NCBI RefSeq assembly: GCF_012274275.1
Contig: NZ_JAANZA010000002.1
Coordinates: 186,001-250,000 of the forward strand
Length of the DNA: 64,000 bases
Direction: 5' to 3'
Source: Cryobacterium sp. BB307
GTDB taxonomy: Bacteria > Actinomycetota > Actinomycetes > Actinomycetales > Microbacteriaceae
A program made the translations under genes and the position numbers. Under the pieces are notes generated by a model. The model saw nothing but the letters and a program-made list of their open reading frames with translations. It made no database searches and was not told the DNA's origin. Below, piece after piece: positions 35,321 through 43,381 of this stretch (its first letter is position 1; each line of letters starts with the position of its first letter).

Positions 35321-36994
35321 CTACTCCCGACCACCGTCGGTCTCGCTGCCCGTATCCGCGACCTCCGTCTCGTCGATCCGCTGAATCGGCTGGGTGAACG
35401 GCACGGTTCCCTGTCGTTCGCTCGAGCCGCGCACAGGGCCGAGTCTGCGTTGGCGCATCGGGTCGCGGCGCAGGTCAACGTACAGCGACACGCACAGCCC
35501 GATCATGATCAGGATGAATGGGCTGGCAGCCAGGATGGTGAAGGTCTGCAACGCCTGGAGGCCGCCGACCCACAGCAGCACCGCGGCAACCGCGCCGGTC
35601 AGGATCGCCCACACGATCACAAGCGGCTTCCACGGCCTGGTGTTGCCGCGCGTGGACAGCGTCCCCAGCACGAGCGAACCGGCATCCGCCCCGCTCACGA
35701 AGAACACAGCGGTGAGCACCATCACCACGATCGCGGTGCCGATGAAGAACGGGTATTGCTGCAACATCGCGAAGAACGCGGCCGCCTCGTTGCCAGTCCC
35801 GGCGATGTCGACGCCGCCGACCTGCAGGTTCATCCCGGCGCCGCCGAAGACCGAGAACCAGAGCACGCTCACGGATGTCGGCACCAGCAGCACTCCGAGG
35901 ACGAACTCCCGGATGGTGCGCCCGCGCGAGATGCGCGCGATGAAGTTGCCGACGAACGGGGTCCAGGAGATCCACCACGCCCAGTAGAAGATCGTCCAGC
36001 TTGCCAGCCAGTCGCCGCCGCCGAACACCGCCGATTGGAAGCTCATCGGCACGATCTGCCCCAGGTAGGAGCCGATCGCCGACGGCATCAGGTCGAGGAT
36101 GAACACCGTCGGACCGGCGATGAAGACGAAAGTGAGCAGCAACGCCGACAGCACCATGTTGGTGTTGCTCAGCCACTTGATCCCCTTCGTCACGCCGCTT
36201 GCCGCAGAGAACACGACGCCGACGGTGAGCACGCTGATGACGATGATCGGCAACGCGACACCCGGATCCTCGAACCCGCCGGTGCGCAGCAGCGACAGGC
36301 CGGCGGCGATCTGCAGCGCGCCGAGCCCGAGGGACGTCGCCGACCCGAACTTGGTGCAGATGATCGCCAGGATGTCGATCGGCTTGCCCCACCCGCGACG
36401 GTCGATCCGGTCGGCGCCGAAGATCGCGTGGAACGGTGCGCTCATGAGGTTGCCGCGCCCCATCCGGTACGTCGAGTAGGCGAGCGAGAGACCGACCACC
36501 GAGTAGATCGCCCACGGGTGCAGCCCCCAGTGGAACAGCGTGTACGCCATCGCGGCATTCGCCGCTTGCGGGGACTCCGGGGCCGCACCGACGAACGGGG
36601 GAGGATCCACCAGGTGCGAGACCGGCTCGTAGACACCGAAGAACATAAGGCCGATGCCCATCCCGGCGCTGAACATCATCGAGATCCAGGACAGCGTGGA
36701 GAACTCCGCCTTCTCGCCTTCGCGCGACAGCGGGATGCCGCCGTAGCGGCCGAACGCGAGCACGAGGGCGAACACAACGAACGCGGCGGCGCCGAGGATG
36801 AACACCCAGCCCAGGTTGGCCGTTACCCAGCCCAAGGCGGATGCCGCAGCGTCACCGACCTGTTCGGTGAAGGCCACGCCGAGCACGCACACGATGACGA
36901 TGACTCCACCGGCCACGCCGACGACGACCTTGTCCACGCTGGCCCAGCCGGTCGTCGTGGGTTCCGGCAGTCCGTCGGCGGCGTTGTTCAACAT
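35321..36994 (-). CDS. BCCT-family betaine/choline/carnitine transporter
   Basis: 557-residue, 12-helix transporter importing quaternary ammonium compounds, most often for osmoprotection. Family markers include GMGIGLMFFGVYEPVSH, the HWGLHPWAIYSVVGL segment, and the tryptophan-rich substrate site YWAWWISWTPFVGNFIARISRGRT (read in pieces), which contains the signature aromatic box. The C-terminal tail after the last helix is charged, as in osmosensing members, but short. ATG start. It is divergent from the cobalamin adenosyltransferase gene. The coupling ion is likely Na+, as in most BCCT proteins, though this cannot be confirmed by eye. Confidence 0.93.
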   Translation of the reverse strand: MLNNAADGLPEPTTTGWASVDKVVVGVAGGVIVIVCVLGVAFTEQVGDAAASALGWVTANLGWVFILGAAAFVVFALVLAFGRYGGIPLSREGEKAEFSTLSWISMMFSAGMGIGLMFFGVYEPVSHLVDPPPFVGAAPESPQAANAAMAYTLFHWGLHPWAIYSVVGLSLAYSTYRMGRGNLMSAPFHAIFGADRIDRRGWGKPIDILAIICTKFGSATSLGLGALQIAAGLSLLRTGGFEDPGVALPIIVISVLTVGVVFSAASGVTKGIKWLSNTNMVLSALLLTFVFIAGPTVFILDLMPSAIGSYLGQIVPMSFQSAVFGGGDWLASWTIFYWAWWISWTPFVGNFIARISRGRTIREFVLGVLLVPTSVSVLWFSVFGGAGMNLQVGGVDIAGTGNEAAAFFAMLQQYPFFIGTAIVVMVLTAVFFVSGADAGSLVLGTLSTRGNTRPWKPLVIVWAILTGAVAAVLLWVGGLQALQTFTILAASPFILIMIGLCVSLYVDLRRDPMRQRRLGPVRGSSERQGTVPFTQPIQRIDETEVADTGSETDGGRE

Positions 36995-37074
36995 GCGATC
37001 ACCATCGATCCGTCGTGTGGTTCGAGCACAAGCGGCCTTCAGGTAGCCAACGCTACGCCTCCAGCCGCCGTCAC

Positions 37075-37080
37075 TATAGT
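37075..37080 (+). promoter_or_regulatory. -10 box for a leaderless cobalamin adenosyltransferase mRNA
   Basis: TATAGT, close to the ideal hexamer, ends 7 nt before the ATG at 37088. No ribosome binding site precedes the ATG, so the transcript should start at the codon. Confidence 0.6.
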
Positions 37081-37087
37081 TGCGGCC

Positions 37088-37723
37088 ATGTCAGATGCGG
37101 TGGGTGATTCCGCCCCGCGACCCGAGTATCAGGCGCGCGTCGGCGACGACGGCCGCACGGTCCTCGGACGCCACGGCGACGTACCGAAGTTCGACCCGAG
37201 GGTGGCAGCCTGGGGCGACTGCGACGAGGCGAACGCGGCGATCAGCGTCGCTCTCGCGGTCAGTGGATTCTCGATCGACCTGACGTCGACGCTGGCGAGC
37301 ATCCAGAACGACCTGTTCGACCTTGTCACCGACCTGGCGGTCCCGCTGGACGACCCCCAGCCCGCGGATGCCCGCATTCACGACGCTCACCTGGTGCGGC
37401 TGGAACGCGCGATCGAGCACTTCGCCAAGGAGGCGCCAGAACCGGCAGGGTACGTGCTCCCGGTGGGCACTGTTCCGGCCGCAACGCTTTATCAGGCGCG
37501 CGCCGTGGTCCGGCGCGCGGAGCGGACGGTGTGGATGGCGATCGACGCGCATCCGGGAGCCGTCAACGTGCTGGCCGCGCGCTACCTGAATCGCCTGTCC
37601 ACGCTGCTGTTCGCGATGGCGCGCGGCGCCAATATCGAACACGGCGACGTCTATTGGGAGCCGGAGGCAACATTCCACGCCATGGAACGCGAGGCAGAGG
37701 AACCGATCGAGCCGCTCGAGTGA
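37088..37723 (+). CDS. Cob(I)yrinic acid a,c-diamide adenosyltransferase (PduO type)
   Basis: ATP:cob(I)alamin adenosyltransferase of 211 residues that makes adenosylcobalamin. The N-terminal block TVLGRHGDVPKFDPRVAAWGDCDEAN holds the ATP-binding loop and the conserved Asp-Glu region. Helical motifs YQARAVVRRAERTVW and LNRLSTLLFAMAR are diagnostic. No cobalamin-dependent enzyme is visible in the window, so the client is elsewhere. In related actinobacterial genomes this gene type also sits near the dcw cluster. It converges on the polyprenyl synthetase gene with one base between stops. Confidence 0.92.
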   Translation: MSDAVGDSAPRPEYQARVGDDGRTVLGRHGDVPKFDPRVAAWGDCDEANAAISVALAVSGFSIDLTSTLASIQNDLFDLVTDLAVPLDDPQPADARIHDAHLVRLERAIEHFAKEAPEPAGYVLPVGTVPAATLYQARAVVRRAERTVWMAIDAHPGAVNVLAARYLNRLSTLLFAMARGANIEHGDVYWEPEATFHAMEREAEEPIEPLE

Positions 37724-37724
37724 C

Positions 37725-38846
37725 CTAGGCGGAACGCTTGGTCACCGTCTCCACCAGGCTGAGCAGTTGTCGCTGCGCCGAGGGGCTGATGTCGGCGCTG
37801 TCCAAGGCGGTACGCGCACGGGTGACGTTGTTCTCGATGATGCGCTCGACCTGGTCGACGGCGCCGGAATCCCGGATGGCGACCTGCAGCATCCGCACCT
37901 GGCTGTCGTCGAGTTCACGATCACCGAGCATCTCGTCGAGGAAACGCCTGGCGCTCGTGGGGAGGCCGGAGCGGGCGATGGCGATCAGCACGGTGCGCTT
38001 GCCTTCGCGGAGGTCGTCACCGGATGGCTTGCCCGTGACATCGGGATCGCCGAAGACCCCGAGCAGGTCGTCGCGCAGTTGGTAGGCGATTCCGAGCGGC
38101 AGACCGAAGTCCCGCAGCGAAGCCACTTGGCTCTCGGTTGCGCCGCCGAGCGCGGCGCCGATCGCGAGAGGCGCCTCGATGCTGTACTTGGCCGACTTGT
38201 AGACGATCACCCGGTGGGCGCGGGGGAGCAGCTCCCGTTCGTCGTGACCGCGCCACGCCTGTTCCTCGAGGATGTCGAGGTACTGGCCCACCATGACTTC
38301 GGTGCGCATCCGGTTGAACTCTGTGCGCGCTGCGGCTCCGTCGCTCGGGCTCTCGAGTCGCTGGAGGCCAAGGTCGAACAGCTGCTCGCTCCAGGACAGC
38401 AGCAGGTCACCGAGCAGCATCGCGGAGGAGCGGCCGAACTCCGCCGGGTCGCCCACCCACCCCGCCTCACGGTGCCTCTCTTCGAAGCGACGATGCGCGG
38501 CGGACATCCCGCGGCGGGTGTCCGAGTTGTCCATGATGTCGTCGTGCACGAGCGCGGCCGCGTGGAACAGCTCGAGGGCGCTCGCCGCGCGGACGATGAC
38601 GTCGAGCTCGGCCGCCAGCGCGTCGTCGCCGAGCGGGTCGAGTTCGGATGGCCTGGCCCGGACCGCCTGCCAGCCCCAGTAGCAGAACAGGGCCCGGAAA
38701 CGTTTGCCTCCGCGCAGCAGGTCGCGCGAGTAGTCGACGAGGGGACGCAGGTCCTTCGCGATAGACTCGAGCTCCACCGCCCGGTCGTCGAGGAAGTCGT
38801 CGATTGCCGATTGAACCAAGTCAACTAACCGGGTACTCTCAGCCAC
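37725..38846 (-). CDS. Polyprenyl (geranylgeranyl-type) diphosphate synthase, IdsA-like
   Basis: 373-residue all-alpha trans-prenyltransferase that extends allylic diphosphates with isopentenyl diphosphate. The first aspartate-rich motif is HDDIMDNSDTRRG and the second LRDDLLGVFGDP, both intact. The basic motif GGKRFRALFC is near residue 46. Product length is unknown; actinobacterial relatives near dcw (Rv2173, IdsA2) make geranylgeranyl diphosphate for carotenoids or menaquinone. The start is GTG: AGGAGG abuts it with no spacing, but TAGGCT lies 6 nt upstream, so a leaderless start explains the choice. Confidence 0.92.
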   Translation of the reverse strand: MAESTRLVDLVQSAIDDFLDDRAVELESIAKDLRPLVDYSRDLLRGGKRFRALFCYWGWQAVRARPSELDPLGDDALAAELDVIVRAASALELFHAAALVHDDIMDNSDTRRGMSAAHRRFEERHREAGWVGDPAEFGRSSAMLLGDLLLSWSEQLFDLGLQRLESPSDGAAARTEFNRMRTEVMVGQYLDILEEQAWRGHDERELLPRAHRVIVYKSAKYSIEAPLAIGAALGGATESQVASLRDFGLPLGIAYQLRDDLLGVFGDPDVTGKPSGDDLREGKRTVLIAIARSGLPTSARRFLDEMLGDRELDDSQVRMLQVAIRDSGAVDQVERIIENNVTRARTALDSADISPSAQRQLLSLVETVTKRSA

Positions 38847-38852
38847 CCTCCT

Positions 38853-38858
38853 AGCCTA
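38853..38858 (-). promoter_or_regulatory. -10 box for a leaderless prenyl synthase mRNA
   Basis: Minus-strand TAGGCT ends 6 nt before the GTG at 38846. The AGGAGG between them has zero spacing to the GTG and cannot act as a normal ribosome binding site, which favours leaderless initiation. Confidence 0.5.
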
Positions 38859-38920
38859 GCCACGAGGGTGAGCATACAATTGACTTCGCTGGCGACATCT
38901 CGCGAGAGAGGGGAGTGACC

Positions 38921-39295
38921 ATGCCGCTATCAGAGCAAGAGCAGCGACTTCTCGACGAGATGGAGAGAAGCCTTTATCACAATGACGCGGACTTCGTGGC
39001 GACAGCTGGCGCACGGCGCGGAAAGCCCAACTACACGTGGGTCGTCTTGGGTAGCCTCCTCGCGGTCGCTGGCATCGGCGGGATCGTCGCCGGGGTTGCA
39101 ACTCAGCTTCCCGTGATCGGCGTCATCGGGTTCGTCGTCATGTTCGGCGGCGTTCTTCTGGCGCTCGCCCGGCCGAAGGCATCCGATGATCTGGACGAGC
39201 CGCGGGTGGGCGGCAAGGGACAGCAGCACAAGTCCGGTTTCATGGACCGGATGAACGAGCGCTGGGATCGTCGCCAGAACGGCGGAGAGCACTAA
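38921..39295 (+). CDS. DUF3040 small membrane protein
   Basis: 124 residues. It starts MPLSEQEQRLLDEMERSLY, the conserved DUF3040 N-terminal helix, then has two membrane helices (about 39-60 and 63-84) and a charged, hydrophilic tail. Homologues (Rv2169c in M. tuberculosis) sit just upstream of mraZ across actinobacteria, as here, which hints at an envelope role; the molecular function is unknown. The ATG at 38921 has GGGGAG six bases upstream; an in-frame GTG at 38915 is less likely. An intrinsic terminator follows 20 nt after the gene and separates it from the dcw cluster. Confidence 0.88.
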   Translation: MPLSEQEQRLLDEMERSLYHNDADFVATAGARRGKPNYTWVVLGSLLAVAGIGGIVAGVATQLPVIGVIGFVVMFGGVLLALARPKASDDLDEPRVGGKGQQHKSGFMDRMNERWDRRQNGGEH

Positions 39296-39314
39296 CTCAC
39301 TCCCCACAAACAAC

Positions 39315-39340
39315 GGGTCGACTTCGGTCGGCCCTTTTTT
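39315..39340 (+). terminator. Intrinsic terminator with UUCG tetraloop
   Basis: Stem GGGTCGAC (39315-39322) pairs with GTCGGCCC (39327-39334) around a TTCG tetraloop, with one G-U pair, and is followed by six T residues (39335-39340). It lies just after the DUF3040 gene and isolates the dcw cluster. It is the only classical rho-independent terminator clearly visible in the window. Confidence 0.85.
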
Positions 39341-39383
39341 GTGCCCATTTTCCGGGTGATTCCGGCGCTGAGAGTGAATTTGC

Positions 39384-39399
39384 CTCCACCTTCCTCCAC
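39384..39399 (-). promoter_or_regulatory. Inverted pair of MraZ-like boxes
   Basis: CTCCAC at 39384-39389 and 39394-39399 reads GTGGAG twice at 10-bp spacing on the minus strand, the same unit and period as the boxes at 39472-39497 but in the opposite direction. It lies about 72 bp upstream of the promoter-proximal cluster. It may be an auxiliary MraZ operator. Confidence 0.45.
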
Positions 39400-39464
39400 C
39401 CGGTACTTCCCTTGATATTGCTGGGAAGTCCCTCGCAATGGGGGCGAAATTTGCCTCAGGATCA

Positions 39465-39497
39465 TTGTTTCGTGGGGTGAAGTGGAGTAAAGTGGAG
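39465..39497 (+). promoter_or_regulatory. mraZ promoter overlapping three MraZ boxes
   Basis: TTGTTT (39465-39470) and TAAAGT (39488-39493) are 17 nt apart and form a plausible housekeeping promoter. Across them run three GTGGRG units starting at 39472, 39482 and 39492, exactly 10 bp apart, matching MraZ operators, which are direct repeats of a GTGG core at 10-bp intervals. MraZ bound here would block the promoter, giving autorepression of the dcw cluster. The 5' leader is about 40 nt with a GAGGGGG ribosome binding site. Confidence 0.6.
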
Positions 39498-39539
39498 CCC
39501 ACCTGAATCCGGGCCGGAGCATTGAGGGGGTGAGTGCCC

Positions 39540-39971
39540 ATGTTTCTTGGCACCTACTCACCGAAGCTCGATGACAAGGGCCGGATCATCCTTCCCGCCA
39601 AGTTCTGGGACGAACTCGAGGCCGGCGTCGTCATCACCCGCGGCCAGGAGCGCTGCCTCTACGTGTTCAGCACGCGCGAGTTCGAAGAGATGCACGACCG
39701 CATCCGGCAGGCACCCGTCACGAGCAAGCAGGCGCGTGACTTCATGCGGCTCTTCCTCTCCGGTGCGAACGCGGAGGTCCCCGACAAGCAGCACCGCGTG
39801 ACCATCCCGGCGACGCTGCGCCAGTACGCGGGCCTGGACAGGGAACTCACCGTCATCGGCGCGGGCAATCGGGCCGAGATCTGGGACTCAGAGGCCTGGA
39901 ACAACTACTACGCCGAGCAGGAAAGCAACTTCGCCGAGACCACCGAGGAGGTGATTCCCGGACTCTTCTAG
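39540..39971 (+). CDS. mraZ: Transcriptional regulator MraZ
   Basis: 143-residue AbrB-like DNA-binding protein that oligomerises into a ring and controls the dcw cluster. Two tandem SpoVT-AbrB-like halves are visible: [22 protein letters not shown] at the start (family N-terminus) and [18 protein letters not shown] at about 80-97, each with the DKxGR/DKQHR loop used for DNA contact. The ATG at 39540 fits the universal MFxGxY start; a GTG two codons earlier is possible. First gene of the dcw run, with its probable own operator at 39465-39497. Confidence 0.97.
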   Translation: MFLGTYSPKLDDKGRIILPAKFWDELEAGVVITRGQERCLYVFSTREFEEMHDRIRQAPVTSKQARDFMRLFLSGANAEVPDKQHRVTIPATLRQYAGLDRELTVIGAGNRAEIWDSEAWNNYYAEQESNFAETTEEVIPGLF

Positions 39972-40073
39972 CGCCTGACCGCTGACTCCCAGCCGATCCG
40001 GCCCTGTCACACCTTCCCCGGTGCCAGGTACGGTGCGGATGGGGATCAGCAGCCAGGGGCATCCGGAAACCTC

Positions 40074-41024
40074 ATGGCAGAGCAGATCCACATCCCCGTC
40101 AAGCTGGACCGCAGCATCGAGCTGCTGTCACCGGCGATCAGTGCGCCTGGCGCGGTGCTCGTCGACGCGACGCTCGGCATGGGCGGCCACTCCGCGGCAT
40201 TCCTTGAGCGCTTCCCGCAGCTCACGCTCGTCGGCATCGACCGGGATGAGCAGGCGCTGGCGATTGCGGGGGAGCGTCTGGCACCCTTCGGCGACCGGGT
40301 TCACCTGGTCCACGCGGTCTACGACGAGCTGCCCCGCGTGCTCGACGACCTGGGCATCCCGGCGGTGCAGGGTGAGCTGTTCGACCTCGGCGTCTCCTCG
40401 CTGCAGCTTGATCGCGCTGAGCGCGGTTTCGCTTACGCGCAGGACGCCCCACTCGACATGCGGATGGACCCGTCTGCGCCGCTCACCGCCGAGCGTGTGC
40501 TCGCGGAGTACAGCGAGGCCGAGCTGAGGCGCATCTTCTACCAGTACGGCGAGGAGAAGCTCGCGCCACGTTTCGCCCGCAAGATCGTCGAGAGCAGGCA
40601 GGCATCACCGCTCACGTCGTCCGCTCAGCTGGTGGAGCTGATCGACAAGGCCACGCCGGCCGCTGTCCGGCGCGCCGGGCATCCGGCGAAACGCGTCTTC
40701 CAGGCACTCCGGATCGAGGTCAACCAGGAGCTTGCGGTGCTCGAGCGGGCAATCCCGGCCGCGGTTGACGCGCTCGCTCCCGGCGGGCGGATCGTCGTGC
40801 TTGCCTACCAGTCGCTGGAGGACCGGATCGTGAAGCGCGTCTTCGCGGCGCGCTCCACCTCGAGTGCCCCGGTCGGCCTGCCGGTGGAGCTCCCGGAGCA
40901 CCGACCGACCCTGAAGCTACTGGTTCGCGGAGCCGAGCTGGCTGACGAGGCCGAGAAGGCGCAGAACCCCCGAGCGACACCGGTCAGGCTCCGCGCCGCC
41001 GAGAAGCTGGAGCGTGCCGCATGA
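40074..41024 (+). CDS. rsmH: 16S rRNA (cytosine(1402)-N(4))-methyltransferase
   Basis: Methylates N4 of C1402 in the 16S rRNA decoding centre using S-adenosylmethionine. The 316 residues are typical. The opening [13 protein letters not shown] and SAM motif [15 protein letters not shown] are diagnostic, followed by [17 protein letters not shown] and LDMRMDPS. The C-terminal ends with [18 protein letters not shown] and [12 protein letters not shown]. It lies 102 nt after mraZ; that gap shows no promoter. The stop overlaps the ATG of the ftsL-like gene (ATGA). Confidence 0.97.
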   Translation: MAEQIHIPVKLDRSIELLSPAISAPGAVLVDATLGMGGHSAAFLERFPQLTLVGIDRDEQALAIAGERLAPFGDRVHLVHAVYDELPRVLDDLGIPAVQGELFDLGVSSLQLDRAERGFAYAQDAPLDMRMDPSAPLTAERVLAEYSEAELRRIFYQYGEEKLAPRFARKIVESRQASPLTSSAQLVELIDKATPAAVRRAGHPAKRVFQALRIEVNQELAVLERAIPAAVDALAPGGRIVVLAYQSLEDRIVKRVFAARSTSSAPVGLPVELPEHRPTLKLLVRGAELADEAEKAQNPRATPVRLRAAEKLERAA

Positions 41025-41590
41025 GCGCGCTCGCCCGGGCGGTCAATCCCGCTCCGCTGCCGCAATCGCAGCCGCGGCACATCGAGGTCGTGCCGACACG
41101 AGCGCAGCGCAAGGCACGACCGAAGGTCTTCTACGCAATGGTCACCGTCGGTGGCCTGTTCGCTGTGCTCATTGCGCAGCTGCTGCTCAGCATCGTCGTC
41201 TCGGACGGCGCCTACGAGATCGCCGCTCTGCAGCAGCAGCAACGCGAGCTGGCTCGAGACGAGCAGCAGCTCACCGAAGCGATGCAGGTGCTCGAGTCCC
41301 CTCAGCACCTCGCCGCCAACGCCGTCGCGCTCGGTATGGTCACGAACACCGGGACCGCCTACCTGCGCTTGGCCGACGGTGCCGTGCTCGGCGCGGCGGT
41401 GCAGGCCAAACCCACGGACGGCATCGTCACCGGCGAGGACGGCCAGACCCTGATCCCGAACGTGCTGCTCACAGGCGTCCCGTTGGTGACGCCTGCCGCG
41501 GGTGAGCCGACCGCAGGCGCGCCTGTCGGGGACAGCACAAACGGCTCGGTAGCGTCGACCGAAGCGCTGCCGGCGCCGACGACTCGCTGA
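41021..41590 (+). CDS. ftsL: FtsL-like divisome protein
   Basis: 189-residue bitopic protein between rsmH and ftsI, the usual place of ftsL. A basic cytoplasmic tail (1-35) precedes one membrane helix (about 36-60). A glutamine-rich coiled coil (about 63-92) follows, and then [16 protein letters not shown], the short helical motif typical of actinobacterial FtsL/septum formation initiators. The C-terminal 60 residues are Thr/Pro/Gly-rich and probably disordered. It should pair with FtsQ and a FtsB/DivIC-type partner to recruit FtsW-FtsI. Identity is inferred from position and topology more than from sequence. Confidence 0.8.
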   Translation: MSALARAVNPAPLPQSQPRHIEVVPTRAQRKARPKVFYAMVTVGGLFAVLIAQLLLSIVVSDGAYEIAALQQQQRELARDEQQLTEAMQVLESPQHLAANAVALGMVTNTGTAYLRLADGAVLGAAVQAKPTDGIVTGEDGQTLIPNVLLTGVPLVTPAAGEPTAGAPVGDSTNGSVASTEALPAPTTR

Positions 41591-41616
41591 CGCAGGCAGG
41601 GACGGAGGATCAACGG

Positions 41617-43368
41617 ATGGTGGAACTGCGGCGAACCCGCCGACGCCTTTCCATTGCCGTCCTGCTGACCTTCGCGATCGTCGCCCTGTTCGTGGTCCGG
41701 CTGGTGGACTTCCAGGTCGTGCGCGCCGCTGAACTGAATGAGGCATCCCACGGCAAACGGGCAGTGAGTCAGACCATCTACGCTCCGCGCGGCGACATCG
41801 TCGACACCAACGGCGTCGTCCTGGCCGACAGCGTCACACGCTACGACATCACCGCATCACCGCGGCACGCCAACGCGTTCAACCGTCGAGCGGATGACGG
41901 CACGACCCAGAAGGTGTCCGTCTTCGACGCGTTGACCGAGATCTCCGAGATCTCCGGCGCCGACATCAACAAGTTGATGACCGCGATCAGCAGTGACCCC
42001 GAATCCAACTTCACCTACCTGGTCAAAGGTGTCGACACCGCAAAGTATCGCGCCATTCGGGACCTGGGCATCCCGTGGGTGTACGTCGAGACGGTGCCCA
42101 AGCGCACCTACCCGAACGGCTCGGTCGCCGGCAACATCGTCGGCTTCGTCGGCACCGACGGGCCTCAGAACGGCATCGAGGTCACCGAGAACGACTGCCT
42201 GGAGCCCACCAAGGGAGTCTCGACCTACGAACAAGGCGCGGACGGCGTCCGGCTGCCAGGCAGCACGGTGGTCAGCACCGAAGCGGTGCCGGGCGGCACG
42301 ATCACCCTCACCATCGACAGCGACCTGCAGTGGTCCGTGCAGCAGACCATCGCGGAACAGGCGATCGCCATCGGCGCGGAATCGGCGATGGCCGTCGTGG
42401 TCCGGGTTTCCGACGGTCACCTGATGGCGGCGGCCGACTGGCCATCCGTCGACCCCAACGACCGCGACGGCCTCGACCCCGCCTTCCTCGGGGCCCGCAT
42501 GTTCACCTACAACTTCGAACCCGGCTCCATCCTCAAGGCGATGACGGCCGCGATGGCGGTCGACCAGGGCACTGCGAGCGCCAACACGAAGGTCACCGTG
42601 CCGAGCCGGTGGGAGACCCCGGAAGGCAGCGTCATCCGTGACGCAACCAACCACGGCGAGTACCGCCTCACCCTCCCAGGAGTGCTCGCCGAGTCATCCA
42701 ACGTCGGAATCTCGAAGGTCGCATCCGAACTCGCCAACGCCGTCCGCTACGACTACCTCCGGAAGTTCGGCTTCGGCGAGGAGACCGCCGTCGGCTTCCA
42801 AGGCGAGGAAAAGGGCTTGCTCGCGAGCTCCTGGGACAGCCAGCAGAAGTACGACATCGCTTACGGCCAGGGCGTCTCGGTGACGCTCGCGCAGATGGCC
42901 AGCGCCTATCAGGCGCTCGCCAACGGCGGTGTGCGGATGCCTCTCACCGTGGTTGATAGCTGCACCCTCCCCGATGGCACTGTTCTGAGGCCCGAGGCGA
43001 GCCAAGGGGTTCGCGTGGTGTCCGAGAGCGCAGCACAGCAGACCGTCGACATGCTGCAGAGCGTCGTCACGAATGGTCAGCTGAGCAGCGTCCTCAGCAT
43101 CCCCGGCTATAACGTCGCGGCGAAGACCGGCACCGGTGAGGTCGCCGAGGGCGGTGTCTACACGAACGAGCGCATCGTTTCGGTAGCCGGTATCGCCCCG
43201 GCGGACAACCCTGAGTACGTCGTCATCGTGACCATAGTCAAGCCGGATATCATGAAGACTTCGTACGCAGCGGCTCCCGTGTTCCAGGAGATCATGGCCA
43301 GAGTTCTGAAGACGTACCGGGTTCCCCTGTCGATCAAGCCGGCACCGAACCTGCCAACAACTTGGTGA
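41617..43368 (+). CDS. ftsI: Division-specific class B penicillin-binding protein FtsI
   Basis: Septal peptidoglycan transpeptidase of 583 residues. One N-terminal membrane helix (about 12-32) is followed by a pedestal domain with YAPRGDIVDTNGVVLA and a transpeptidase domain. Active-site motifs are SILK (Ser304, Lys307), SSN and AKTGTGE. There are no C-terminal PASTA domains, as in other actinobacterial FtsI. It is separated from ftsL by 26 nt with a GGAGG-like ribosome binding site, and from murE by 13 nt. It should act with FtsW, encoded downstream. Confidence 0.97.
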   Translation: MVELRRTRRRLSIAVLLTFAIVALFVVRLVDFQVVRAAELNEASHGKRAVSQTIYAPRGDIVDTNGVVLADSVTRYDITASPRHANAFNRRADDGTTQKVSVFDALTEISEISGADINKLMTAISSDPESNFTYLVKGVDTAKYRAIRDLGIPWVYVETVPKRTYPNGSVAGNIVGFVGTDGPQNGIEVTENDCLEPTKGVSTYEQGADGVRLPGSTVVSTEAVPGGTITLTIDSDLQWSVQQTIAEQAIAIGAESAMAVVVRVSDGHLMAAADWPSVDPNDRDGLDPAFLGARMFTYNFEPGSILKAMTAAMAVDQGTASANTKVTVPSRWETPEGSVIRDATNHGEYRLTLPGVLAESSNVGISKVASELANAVRYDYLRKFGFGEETAVGFQGEEKGLLASSWDSQQKYDIAYGQGVSVTLAQMASAYQALANGGVRMPLTVVDSCTLPDGTVLRPEASQGVRVVSESAAQQTVDMLQSVVTNGQLSSVLSIPGYNVAAKTGTGEVAEGGVYTNERIVSVAGIAPADNPEYVVIVTIVKPDIMKTSYAAAPVFQEIMARVLKTYRVPLSIKPAPNLPTTW

Positions 43369-43381
43369 GAGAGAGGACGTC

